Below, piece after piece: positions 46,379 to 59,793 of a stretch of DNA of 64,000 nucleotides. Where the stretch lies: assembly GCF_007644045.2 (NCBI RefSeq), contig NZ_VMDW02000129.1:47098-111097 (forward strand), read 5' to 3'. How positions within the stretch are numbered: position 1 is the first letter of the stretch; every line of letters begins with the position of its first letter. This DNA is from Vogesella urethralis (lineage in GTDB: Bacteria; Pseudomonadota; Gammaproteobacteria; Burkholderiales; Chromobacteriaceae). The notes under the pieces were generated by a model, which did no database searches, was not told the origin of the DNA, and saw only the letters and a list, made by a program, of their open reading frames with translations. The position numbers and the translations under genes were made by a program.

Positions 46379-47278
46379 ATGCGCGTCAGTAGTACCTCCC
46401 AGTACCTGTTAGGTACCTATGGCTTGCAAAGCAAGCAGGCCCAGCTCAACCATCTGCAAGAGCAGCTGTCCACGTTGCGGCGTGTGGTGCGACCGTCTGA
46501 TGATCCGGTTGCCGCTACGCTGGCAGTATCGGTAGCACAGACGCAGTCGATGAACGAGCAGCAGGTCAAGAGTGCCAAACTGGCGTCCACCCAGCTGGCG
46601 ATCACCGACACGGCGTTGCAAAGCGCTTCTACTACCATCGCCAGCATCAAGTCGCTGGCGATCCAGGCGGGTAACGGTGCGCTAAGCGACGACAACCGCA
46701 AGGCGATCCAGAATGAAATGCGCGAACGGGTGAAAGAGCTGATCGGCCTTGGCAATACGTCGGATGGGGCTGGCAACTACATTTTCGGTGGTACCCGCAA
46801 GGATGTGGCGCCATTCGTGCAGGCCGGTACCGCCAGTGCTACCTACCAGGGCAACCAGCAGCGGCAGGACGTACAGGTAGCCTCCGGGCGCGAGCTGGCG
46901 CTGACCGAGGTCGGTAATGACGTGTTTACCCCCGACTTGTGGAACAGTCTGGCTGCGCTGGATAGTGCACTGTCGCTGGGGCCGTCAGGTTCGGCTACCT
47001 ATACGACTGACTTGCAAAGTGCGCTGGGTGGGCTGGATCGTGGTTTGGGTACCTTGCTGGCCGCGCAGGCTAGCGTGGGTGGCCGACAGCAGGAGATCGA
47101 CGCCTTGCAGCAGCTGGGCGAAAGCATGGGCGTGCAATACGCTAGCCAGATGAGCAACCTGGTGGATCTGGATTTTGCCAAGGCTACATCGGAGTTTCAG
47201 CTGGCCATGACGGCACTGCAGACCAGCCAGAAAACCTACGCCCAGATCGGCCAATTGAGCTTGTTCAATCATATCTGA
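46379..47278 (+). CDS. flgL: flagellar hook-associated protein 3 FlgL
   Basis: FlgL forms the second junction ring. The 299-residue product is flagellin-like at both ends: N-terminal LNHLQEQLSTLRRVVRPSDD and C-terminal DLDFAKATSEFQLAMTALQT. It starts 14 bases after the flgK stop and ends the flg operon; a terminator follows. Confidence 0.94.
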   Translation: MRVSSTSQYLLGTYGLQSKQAQLNHLQEQLSTLRRVVRPSDDPVAATLAVSVAQTQSMNEQQVKSAKLASTQLAITDTALQSASTTIASIKSLAIQAGNGALSDDNRKAIQNEMRERVKELIGLGNTSDGAGNYIFGGTRKDVAPFVQAGTASATYQGNQQRQDVQVASGRELALTEVGNDVFTPDLWNSLAALDSALSLGPSGSATYTTDLQSALGGLDRGLGTLLAAQASVGGRQQEIDALQQLGESMGVQYASQMSNLVDLDFAKATSEFQLAMTALQTSQKTYAQIGQLSLFNHI

Positions 47279-47313
47279 TTCTGCTATGCGGCCAACCCCG
47301 GCTGCCGTACAAT

Positions 47314-47348
47314 AGCGCCCCTCGTTTACCGGTGGGGCGCTTTGTTTT
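47314..47348 (+). terminator. intrinsic terminator of flgJKL
   Basis: AGCGCCCC, 12-base loop, GGGGCGCT followed by TTGTTTT. A copy of the 11-mer (TGCGGCCAACC) lies just upstream at 47287-47297, and TACAAT at 47308-47313 might be a -10 box for the next gene. Confidence 0.82.
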
Positions 47349-47371
47349 CCCTGCCATTTTCTGGAGTTGTC

Positions 47372-48103
47372 ATGGAACCCGTACGCTTGTCCAAACGCAT
47401 GGCCGAGATGAAGCTATGCTCCCGTCGCGAGGCGGACAGTTACATTGAGCAGGGCTGGGTACGTGTCAACGGCCAGGTAGCCGTGCTGGGGCAGAAAGTC
47501 ACCCCGGAAGACAAGATCGAGCTGGACAAGCGCTTGGGCCAGGCGCAGGCGCAGCGCGTCACCATCCTGATCAACAAGCCGATGGGTTATGTGTCGGGCC
47601 AGGCGGAAAAAGGCTACCTGCCAGCAGCCGCGCTGATTACCCCGGACAACCTGTGGTCGGAAGACCGTTCCGGCGTGCGTTTTTCGCGCGACCACATGAA
47701 GGGCCTGGCGCCGGCCGGTCGCCTCGACATCGACTCTGTCGGCCTGCTGGTGCTGACACAGGATGGTCGTGTGGCGAAAGAGATCATCGGCGAGCGCTCC
47801 GATGTGGAAAAAGAATACCTGGTGCGGGTGGAAGGCCAGCTGTCTGCCGAAGGCCTGAAGCTGCTCAATCACGGCCTGTCGCTGGATGGCGACGCCTTGC
47901 TGCCGGCCAAGGTCTGGTGGCAGAACGAAGACCAGCTGCGCTTCATCCTGAAGGAAGGCAAGAAGCGCCAGATCCGACGCATGTGCGAGCTGGTGGGCTT
48001 GCGCGTGGTTGGCCTCAAGCGTATCCGTATCGGTAACGTCATGCTGGGGGATCTGCCCACCGGCAAGTGGCGCTACCTGGCGAGCGACGAGCAGTTTTCC
48101 TGA
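47372..48103 (+). CDS. rluF: RsuA/RluF-type rRNA pseudouridine synthase
   Basis: The 243-residue protein has an N-terminal S4 RNA-binding domain ([20 protein letters not shown]) and the RsuA-family catalytic domain with [15 protein letters not shown] (catalytic Asp119) and [18 protein letters not shown]. Long insertions around residues 76-112 and the overall match point to RluF (23S U2604) rather than RsuA or RluE; this choice is moderate. CTGGAG precedes the ATG at 47372. Confidence 0.85.
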   Translation: MEPVRLSKRMAEMKLCSRREADSYIEQGWVRVNGQVAVLGQKVTPEDKIELDKRLGQAQAQRVTILINKPMGYVSGQAEKGYLPAAALITPDNLWSEDRSGVRFSRDHMKGLAPAGRLDIDSVGLLVLTQDGRVAKEIIGERSDVEKEYLVRVEGQLSAEGLKLLNHGLSLDGDALLPAKVWWQNEDQLRFILKEGKKRQIRRMCELVGLRVVGLKRIRIGNVMLGDLPTGKWRYLASDEQFS

Positions 48104-48122
48104 GCCCGCTCTGTAGCAAAGC

Positions 48123-48152
48123 AAAACCCTGCTGGTGAAAGCAGGGTTTTTT
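48123..48152. terminator. bidirectional terminator between rluF and an HD-GYP-like gene
   Basis: AAAACCCTGC, loop TGGTGAAA, GCAGGGTTTTTT, usable in both directions by the two convergent genes. Confidence 0.9.
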
Positions 48153-48182
48153 GTTGAATGCCGGTAGGCCGGGGGCTGTGTG

Positions 48183-49349
48183 TCAGGTGTTCCAGATCTT
48201 GATCAGGAAAGCAGGGCGCACGCCGGCTTCTTTCAGGGAGATCGGCTCGGCAATCGCATAGTCAGCCATTCGCGTGTTGCGCGGCAGCGGCTCGCCGTAC
48301 ATCTCACCCGAGGCCGAGCGCAAGGCGGCCACCTTGGGGTGCTTGGTATTGCCGTCGCCAGGGCGGTGGGTGACCACCGCGATTTCGCGGTTGGCCAAGC
48401 GCACAAAACTGCCGGGCGGATAAATGCCCAGCTCCTTGATCAGCAGGGCAATGAAGCGCGGGTCGAATTCGCTGAATTCGCCCTTGAACATGCGCCCCAG
48501 CGCAATGGAGGGCAAGCGGCCAGCGCGGTGCGCCTGGGTGACCAGTAGCGAGGTCAGTACGTCGGTCAGACGGATCAGGTGGGCACCGGGGTCGATTTCT
48601 TCCTTTTTCATGCCATAAGGGTAGCCAGAGCCGTTCCACTCTTCATGGTGTTGTTGCACCAGCAAGTGCCAGCGTTCGTCATCAATACCCAGGTCGCGCA
48701 GAATGGCGGACGACAACAAGGGGTGCGCGTACATATCGGCTTTCTGGCTGGCATCCAGCGCAGAATCCTGTTTGGTCAGGTCGGTATGCAGCTTGGTCGC
48801 GGCAATATTCATGGTCAGCGCCGCCGACAGCAGCACCTGCATTTCTTTCTGGGGCAGATTCAGGCGGCGACCCAGAATGGCCAGCATGGCCGCAGTGTGC
48901 AGGCTGTGCATGCTGCCGTAATCGGTGAATGGTACCAGCAGACAGGCCGCAATCAGACCATCCGGCTGCTTGTCGGCCAGCAGTAGCAGCTTGTTCACCA
49001 CCAGCTGGATGTCGGCACTGAAGTGGGGGGCCTGGAAGTAGCGGTTCAGCAGGCTGCCTACCTTGTGTGCCAACTGGTCCAGTTCCACCAGCGGGTTGAT
49101 GATCTGGGCTTCCGCCATGCGCCGTTCTTGCTCCTGCCGTTCACGGCGTTCACGCAGTTCCTTTTCTACTATCGCGGCCTTGGCACTGTTTTCCAGCTGG
49201 CCGTGCTGTAGCAGCTTCTGCTTCTGCTCCGGTGTCAGCACGTAGTGACCCTGCTTGACCAGCAGCATGCCGTTACGGTGATAGACATCCACCGGCAGCT
49301 GCTTGCCTACCATGATCATGTCTGCGGACAGTTTGCTCTTATCGCTCAT
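48183..49349 (-). CDS. degenerate HD-GYP domain protein (copy 1)
   Basis: HD-GYP proteins normally hydrolyse cyclic-di-GMP. This 388-residue protein keeps HHEEWNGSGYP (the GYP block), HPLLSSAILRDLGI and LTDVLTSLL. But where active members have a LHDIGK-type metal-binding HD dyad, it has LTMNIAATKL. The N-terminus (VGKQLPVDVYHRNGMLLVKQGHYVLTPEQ) is a small DUF3391-like lead domain, followed by a charged helix. It is probably a cyclic-di-GMP sensor or an inactive enzyme. The neighbouring gene (49403-50557) is a clear paralogue, 53 bases away. Confidence 0.85.
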   Translation of the reverse strand: MSDKSKLSADMIMVGKQLPVDVYHRNGMLLVKQGHYVLTPEQKQKLLQHGQLENSAKAAIVEKELRERRERQEQERRMAEAQIINPLVELDQLAHKVGSLLNRYFQAPHFSADIQLVVNKLLLLADKQPDGLIAACLLVPFTDYGSMHSLHTAAMLAILGRRLNLPQKEMQVLLSAALTMNIAATKLHTDLTKQDSALDASQKADMYAHPLLSSAILRDLGIDDERWHLLVQQHHEEWNGSGYPYGMKKEEIDPGAHLIRLTDVLTSLLVTQAHRAGRLPSIALGRMFKGEFSEFDPRFIALLIKELGIYPPGSFVRLANREIAVVTHRPGDGNTKHPKVAALRSASGEMYGEPLPRNTRMADYAIAEPISLKEAGVRPAFLIKIWNT

Positions 49350-49402
49350 GACGAATGATATTTTTTAAGAGTATATTCCATTATAGTGTATCACCGCTTG
49401 TG

Positions 49403-50557
49403 TTATTTATAAGTGGCGCTTCCAGATCGGTGTCGCGCCCACAAGCCCGCCAGATACTGCGGCCGGATACCGATCTGCTTCTGGTCGATCGCTTGCGTAA
49501 TGCGGTACTCGCGCAAGCTGGCTTCACGTAACTGCGGCTTGTTGTACGGAGCACCATCGTTGCGGCGCAGAACGGCGACGCAGGGCTCGTCGGCACGGTC
49601 GCGCCGGCTCAGTACTACACCCATTTCCTGGTTGGCCAGCTGCACGAAGCTCCCCGGCGGATAGATACCCAGCTCTTTCACCAGCAGCGAGGTAAAGCGG
49701 TAATCGAACATGGCATTGGCTTCCATGAAGATCTGCGCCAGGGCCAGGTTGGGCTTCATCGCGGCACGATAGGTACGTGGTACCAATTTGGCGGCGGTAA
49801 CGTCTGCCAGGTGCAGCAAGTGCGACAGCGACTCGATGTTTTCCTTGTCCAGCCGGTAAGGATAGCCTTTGCCATCCCACTTTTCGTGGTGAGTTTGTAC
49901 CAGCAGGTGCCACAGTTCGTCTTCAATGCCCAGCTCGCGCAGCATGGCCGACGATAGCAGCGGGTGGCCTTCGATCAGGCTGCGTTGTTCGTTGCTGAGT
50001 GGCGAGCTTTGGTGGTGCAGATCATCCATCAGTGCCGCAATCGACAGGTTCATGGTCAGCGCCGCCGAGATCAGGCTGTTGCGGGCGGGCATGTCCAGCT
50101 CCAGACGGCGGGTCAGCACCGCCAGGATGATGCCGACGTGGATGCTGTGGGCGGACGAGTATTTGGCCAGCGGTACCAGCAGCAGCGAGGCCAGCATGCC
50201 GTCCGGGGCTTTTTCGGTGAACGCGATCAGGCGGTTGGCCAGTGCCCGGACCCGCTGTTCGAAGCCACGGGCCGACAGGCCTGCACCCAGCAGGTAGTCG
50301 AGGTGGCGTGCAGCGTACTGGATTTCCTCGAACGGGCTGAACTCGCCAATGCGGGTCAGGTCGCTTTCTACCGGCGGCAGCGCATTGGCAGGATGGGTCA
50401 TGCCCAGCGCCACCAGCCGTTCGCGTTGCTTCTCGTTCAGAACGTAGTGACCCTTGCGCAGCAGTAGCAGACCGTTGGCCGCATAGATGTCCGTAGGCAG
50501 GGCTTCGCCTACCTTGACGACGTGATTCAGTTCTTGCGGTGTGGCCTGCTTGTCCAT
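49403..50557 (-). CDS. degenerate HD-GYP domain protein (copy 2)
   Basis: This 384-residue protein is a tandem paralogue of the protein encoded at 48183-49349, sharing order and many blocks: KVGEALPTDIYAANGLLLLR, SAHSIHVGIILAVLTRRLEL, HPLLSSAMLRELGI, HHEKWDGKGYP and KELGIYPPGSFVQLANQEMG. Like its partner it has LTMNLS in place of the HD dyad. The shared C-terminal extension (about 90 residues after the GYP domain) is not part of the standard HD-GYP fold. It is transcribed first, upstream of copy 1. Its leader contains the 11-mer variant CGTTGGCCGCA at 50473. Confidence 0.85.
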   Translation of the reverse strand: MDKQATPQELNHVVKVGEALPTDIYAANGLLLLRKGHYVLNEKQRERLVALGMTHPANALPPVESDLTRIGEFSPFEEIQYAARHLDYLLGAGLSARGFEQRVRALANRLIAFTEKAPDGMLASLLLVPLAKYSSAHSIHVGIILAVLTRRLELDMPARNSLISAALTMNLSIAALMDDLHHQSSPLSNEQRSLIEGHPLLSSAMLRELGIEDELWHLLVQTHHEKWDGKGYPYRLDKENIESLSHLLHLADVTAAKLVPRTYRAAMKPNLALAQIFMEANAMFDYRFTSLLVKELGIYPPGSFVQLANQEMGVVLSRRDRADEPCVAVLRRNDGAPYNKPQLREASLREYRITQAIDQKQIGIRPQYLAGLWARHRSGSATYK

Positions 50558-50711
50558 GTTATCCGGCTACGCTGTGTTGGGTGTTTTCTGGATTATCGAT
50601 GCAAAAAAGGTGCCAGTCATCCTGCACACGCCCTTGCGTGACAACTGCCGGCAAAATGGGCTGCCTTACAACAACGCCGACCGGCAAGGGGCGTAGTCGG
50701 CACCGCAAGGC

Positions 50712-50738
50712 GCCCCTGTCTGGCTGGCAAACAGGGGC
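50712..50738. repeat. hairpin in the spacer between hrpA and the HD-GYP pair
   Basis: GCCCCTGT pairs with ACAGGGGC across an 11-base loop. It lies 43 bases past the hrpA stop and could serve as its terminator, but there is no T run. The rest of 50558-50780 shows no convincing gene; a 71-codon plus-strand ORF is probably chance. Confidence 0.55.
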
Positions 50739-50780
50739 GGCGTCAGTGGTGTGAGATGGCCAGGCGGGAGCAGGCGGGGG

Positions 50781-54737
<3,957 letters not shown>

Positions 54738-54796
54738 GCGCGGTAAAGAGCAGAAATTCGACAAGGCGGCAGTATAACAGAGCGCAGGCAAGGCAA

Positions 54797-54817
54797 AGCC
54801 CGCCACAAGGGCGGGCT
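54797..54817 (-). terminator. probable terminator of the 218-residue protein gene
   Basis: On the minus strand AGCCCGCC, loop CTTGT, GGCGGGCT is followed by TTGCCTTGCC, a weak T tract. It lies between that gene's stop and the hrpA start. Confidence 0.6.
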
Positions 54818-54851
54818 GGGCGGGTGACGGCAGCCGGACGGGCTGGGTGCG

Positions 54852-55508
54852 TCAGGCGCTGGTATTGACGCCGGTTGGCGTTTTGGCCGGGCTGTCCGCT
54901 TTTTTCAGACTGACGCTGTCGCCGCTGGGGATGCCTTCTTTTTCCCAGCGGTCGAACTCGCCCATGATTACCTTGCGGGTGTCCTCGCTGATCTGCGGCA
55001 GTTTGCCGCCCAGTATTTTGGCGGCGTCGTCAAACCCTTTCTCGACCGCCTTGCGGAAGGTAGCGATTTTTTCCGGGTCGTCACCGATGCCCATCTTGGC
55101 AAAGGTCAGGATGCGCTCGGCGGTCTTGCGCACGCCGAATTCGCCGTCTTCGGACACGGCTTCCTTGGCTTTGGCGATGGTTTCGGCGTCGGCGGTCAGC
55201 TTCTGTTCGCCACTGACCAGCTTGCTCCACTCCAGCCCCTGCTTTTCCACCATGCCGCCCAGCAACTGCATGAACTCGTCCACCTTGCGGTTGGATTCGT
55301 CCAGCATGGTCTGCAGGTCGGGTTTGTCCTTGGCGGCGGCTTTGCGCGGGTCGGGGTAGGTGAGGGCCTCGTCGGGCGGGGTCTGGCCCAGGGCGACGGT
55401 TTCCTGCGGGGTAGCGGTAGCGGTGCTTGAGCTGGCCTGTGTTTGCTGGTTGCCGGCCGCAACGCCCACGGGCAGGGGCGGGCGACTGCTGATGCTGCTG
55501 ATGTCCAT
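54852..55508 (-). CDS. uncharacterised protein, DUF5610-like
   Basis: From the ATG at 55508 the product is 218 residues. The N-terminal third is low-complexity (Pro, Gln, Ser, Thr: NQQTQASSSTATATPQETVA). The C-terminal part (about 85-200) is helical, with SEDGEFGVRKTAERILTFAK, GDDPEKIATFRKAVEKGFDD and LPQISEDTRKVIMGEFDRWE. I associate this pattern with the DUF5610 family from memory; no function is known to me. There is no signal or membrane helix. An upstream ATG (55580) would add 24 residues with no support. Confidence 0.75.
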   Translation of the reverse strand: MDISSISSRPPLPVGVAAGNQQTQASSSTATATPQETVALGQTPPDEALTYPDPRKAAAKDKPDLQTMLDESNRKVDEFMQLLGGMVEKQGLEWSKLVSGEQKLTADAETIAKAKEAVSEDGEFGVRKTAERILTFAKMGIGDDPEKIATFRKAVEKGFDDAAKILGGKLPQISEDTRKVIMGEFDRWEKEGIPSGDSVSLKKADSPAKTPTGVNTSA

Positions 55509-55815
55509 TTGATTGGCTCCAGTCTGTATGTACGGATAGGCATCTGTGTTATCGGCACAAAGCAGCCGTGACATGAGCACAATCTTGTTGATGAATATTG
55601 AACGAGAACCAAGTGTTTTCTATTGCATCAAACGTATATGTGAATAAGATGTTGTAATATCTGACCTGGCGCAAGCCAGCGTGCCCTCGTGCTGTGTCAC
55701 CCTTGGCGTTGGCTGGGGATGCCGCCGTTGTAACGGCTTTATTTAATGGTGTTTTGCATTAAATCAGCTGTTAAACTGTAACACTTGTTTATTTGTCAGT
55801 CTTCCGGAGCCCGGC
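55509..55815. other. AT-rich intergenic control region
   Basis: This 307-base spacer between divergent genes is AT-rich against its surroundings. It contains a small CTGGC/GCCAG hairpin (55666-55679) and a possible plus-strand promoter, TTGCAT (55754-55759), 17 bases, TGTAAC (55777-55782), for the GGDEF-EAL gene. No gene or larger repeat was seen. Confidence 0.55.
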
Positions 55816-58326
55816 GTGTCCTTATCGCATACCGTTGAAAGCATCGTGTCACGCAACGTTTTGTGTTGCCCGCCCGGCATGACCGTGGCGCAGGCGGCGC
55901 AAGCCATGTGCGAAGCGCTGTGCGGCTCCATCGTGGTGGTGGACGACAGCGGCACCCCGGTCGGCATCTGGACCGAAACCGACGCCATCAAGCTCGACCT
56001 GCGCCAGGCCGACAGCGCCAGCCGCACCATGGCCGAGGTGATGAGCGCGCCGGTGCTGGGCGTGGCGCTGGATTGCAGCCTGCCCGACGCCACCCGCATG
56101 CTGATGGAACACAATGTGCGCCACCTGATCGTGCGCAATGGCGACGGCCAGATGGTGGGCGTGGTGTCGGCCACCGACATCCTGCTGAACCAGGACGCCG
56201 AGCTGTTCCTGCGCATGAAGCAACTGGACAGCCTGGCGCGGCAATCGCTGGTGGTGATCTACGCCGAAGCCCCGGCTGCCGAAGTGATGCAGTGCATGCG
56301 CGACTTTTCGGTAGAGGCGCTGGCAGTACGCTACGCCGACGCCAGCTGGGGCATCATCACCCGTCGCGACATGGTGCGCCACCTGGCGCAGCCGGACCAG
56401 GCGCGCTGTGCGGCCGACCTGGCTAGTTACCCCTTGCGTTCGGTGCCGGCCACCATGACGCTGCTGGCCGCGCGCAAGGTGTTCATGGAATACCAGATCC
56501 GCCACCTGGGTGTGGTGGCCGACGACGGCAAGCTGCTGGCCATCATCAGCATGGCCGATATCCTGGCCTCGATCGAACAGGAATACCTGTCCGAGCTGCG
56601 CGCCGTGCTGCGCGAGCGCGACGAGGCCTTGCTGCGCTCGCGTGAAAGCCTGCAACTGGCGGACAAGGTGTTCGAGTCCACCATGGAAGGCATCCTGATT
56701 ACCGACCCTAACGGCGTCATCCAGTCGGTCAACCCGGCGTTCAGCCGCATTACCGGCTACAGCCGTGACGAAGCGGTAGGCCAGACGCCGGCCTTGCTGA
56801 AATCCGGCCGCCAGGACGACGACTTCTACCGCCGCATGTGGGGCCAGCTCAAGGCGCAGGGCGTGTGGCAGGGCGAGGTGGTCAATCGCCGCAAGAGCGG
56901 CTTGTTGTATACCGAATACCTGACCATTACCGCCATTCCCGACGGGCACGGCGGTGCCCGCCATTACGTGGCGGTATTTACCGATATCACCCAGCGCAAG
57001 CAGGCGGAAGAGCGGCTGCACTTCCTGGCCAATCACGACGCGCTGACCGGGCTGCCCAACCGCACGCTGTTTGGTGAAAAACTGCAATTGGCGGTGGAGC
57101 ACGCGCAGGAGCTGGAGCAGCAGCTGGCGCTGATCTTCATCGACCTGGACCGTTTCAAGCTGATCAACGACACGCTGGGGCACCAGGCCGGCGACGAGCT
57201 GCTGGTGAAGATTGCCAACCGCATCCAGAACCAGCTGCCGCCCGGTGCCGTGGCTGCCCGCCTGGCGGGCGACGAATTTACCGTGCTGCTGTCCGGCCCC
57301 TGTCAGCCCAACGCCGTGGCCAGCATGGCGCAATCGATGCTGGACAGCATTACCGGCGAAGTGGTGCTGGGGGCGGGCAACAAGGTGTTTGTCTCCGCCA
57401 GCCTCGGCATTGCCATGTTCCCGGACGACGGCAATACCGCCGACAGCCTGCTGGTGAATGCTGACGCGGCCATGTACCGCGCCAAAAGCCGCGGCAAGAA
57501 CACCTTCCAGTTTTACACCGCCGACATGAACGCCAGTGCCATGGCGCGCCTGAAGCTGGAATACAGCCTGCACCGTGCGCTGATGAAGCAGGAGTTCCAG
57601 GTGTGGTACCAGCCCAAGGTGGAAGTGGCCAGCGGCAAGCTGGTGGGCATGGAGGCGCTGATCCGCTGGCAGAACCCGGAGCTGGGCATGGTGTCGCCGG
57701 CCGAGTTCATTCCGGTGGCCGAAGAGTGCGCGCTGATCGTGCCGCTGGGTAGCTGGGTGCTGCAGGAGGCCTGTCGCTTTACCAAGTCACTACTGGATGA
57801 AGGCGTCTTTGTTGGCCGCGTGGCAGTCAATCTGTCCGGCCGCCAGCTGAAGTTCGGCCATATTGTCGATACCGTGCGCGACGTGTTAGCCGAAACCGGC
57901 CTGCCGGCAGCCTGCCTCGAGCTGGAAATGACCGAAAGCACGGCGATGGATACCGACGTGGAAGTGATGAAGGCGCTGGAAGGCCTGCGCGCGATGGGGG
58001 TGACGCTGGCGATCGACGATTTCGGCACCGGTTATTCGTCGCTGGCCTACCTCAAGCGCCTGCCGGTACAAGTGCTGAAGATCGACCGTTCCTTCATCAA
58101 GGATCTGGACCACGACCGCGACGACGCCGCCATTGCCTCGGCCATCATCTCGATGGGGCGCAGCCTGGGCTTGTCGATCGTGGCGGAAGGGGTGGAGCGC
58201 CCGGCGCACCGCGACTTCCTGCAGGACGAAGGCTGCCACATGGCGCAAGGTTATCTGTTCGGCAAGCCGGTGCCGGCGCCAGCGTTCCGCGCCCTGTTGC
58301 AGCCGGCCCCCGCGCTGCCGGATTAA
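55816..58326 (+). CDS. CBS-CBS-PAS-GGDEF-EAL cyclic-di-GMP signalling protein
   Basis: The 836-residue protein starts with GTG behind CCGGAG. Two CBS pairs (about 8-130 and 135-255, each ending in DILxx-type segments such as VVSATDILLN and IISMADILAS) suggest nucleotide sensing. A PAS domain follows (about 285-395, ILITDPNGVIQSVNPAFSRI), then a GGDEF domain with AGDEF at 484-488, a form that can be active, and an EAL domain with EAL at 613-615, NLSGRQ, DDFGTGYSSL and AEGVE, all the key residues of an active phosphodiesterase. There is no membrane helix, so it is cytoplasmic. The balance of synthesis and breakdown cannot be predicted. Confidence 0.93.
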   Translation: MSLSHTVESIVSRNVLCCPPGMTVAQAAQAMCEALCGSIVVVDDSGTPVGIWTETDAIKLDLRQADSASRTMAEVMSAPVLGVALDCSLPDATRMLMEHNVRHLIVRNGDGQMVGVVSATDILLNQDAELFLRMKQLDSLARQSLVVIYAEAPAAEVMQCMRDFSVEALAVRYADASWGIITRRDMVRHLAQPDQARCAADLASYPLRSVPATMTLLAARKVFMEYQIRHLGVVADDGKLLAIISMADILASIEQEYLSELRAVLRERDEALLRSRESLQLADKVFESTMEGILITDPNGVIQSVNPAFSRITGYSRDEAVGQTPALLKSGRQDDDFYRRMWGQLKAQGVWQGEVVNRRKSGLLYTEYLTITAIPDGHGGARHYVAVFTDITQRKQAEERLHFLANHDALTGLPNRTLFGEKLQLAVEHAQELEQQLALIFIDLDRFKLINDTLGHQAGDELLVKIANRIQNQLPPGAVAARLAGDEFTVLLSGPCQPNAVASMAQSMLDSITGEVVLGAGNKVFVSASLGIAMFPDDGNTADSLLVNADAAMYRAKSRGKNTFQFYTADMNASAMARLKLEYSLHRALMKQEFQVWYQPKVEVASGKLVGMEALIRWQNPELGMVSPAEFIPVAEECALIVPLGSWVLQEACRFTKSLLDEGVFVGRVAVNLSGRQLKFGHIVDTVRDVLAETGLPAACLELEMTESTAMDTDVEVMKALEGLRAMGVTLAIDDFGTGYSSLAYLKRLPVQVLKIDRSFIKDLDHDRDDAAIASAIISMGRSLGLSIVAEGVERPAHRDFLQDEGCHMAQGYLFGKPVPAPAFRALLQPAPALPD

Positions 58327-58394
58327 GGCCGCTATGCGTGCCTGGCCGTGCTGGCGTTGGCGCGTCTGCTGCTGAGTCCATGATTTGCTGTAAC

Positions 58395-58431
58395 AACAAG
58401 CCCCTGTTTGCGGTGCAAACAGGGGCTTGTT
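58395..58431. terminator. long perfect hairpin between the GGDEF-EAL gene and serS
   Basis: AACAAGCCCCTGTTTGC, loop GGT, GCAAACAGGGGCTTGTT: a perfect 17-bp stem between convergent genes. The stem ends in TTGTT rather than a pure T tract. It is probably a shared terminator. Confidence 0.75.
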
Positions 58432-58467
58432 CATGCCCGGCCGCTGCGTTGGCGCAGGCTGAGCGAG

Positions 58468-58489
58468 GGTTGGCCGCATGCGGCCAACC
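58468..58489. repeat. 22-bp perfect palindrome made of two head-to-head 11-mers
   Basis: GGTTGGCCGCA is followed directly by its exact complement TGCGGCCAACC, 15 bases past the serS stop. The same 11-mer recurs across the window. Confidence 0.9.
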
Positions 58490-58503
58490 TGGTGCCATAG
58501 GGC

Positions 58504-59793
<1,290 letters not shown>

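Noticed and set aside
50539..50754. 71-codon ORF between the HD-GYP gene and hrpA
   Set aside because: It starts inside the first codons of the opposite-strand gene, contains a hairpin, and lacks a ribosome site and recognisable features.
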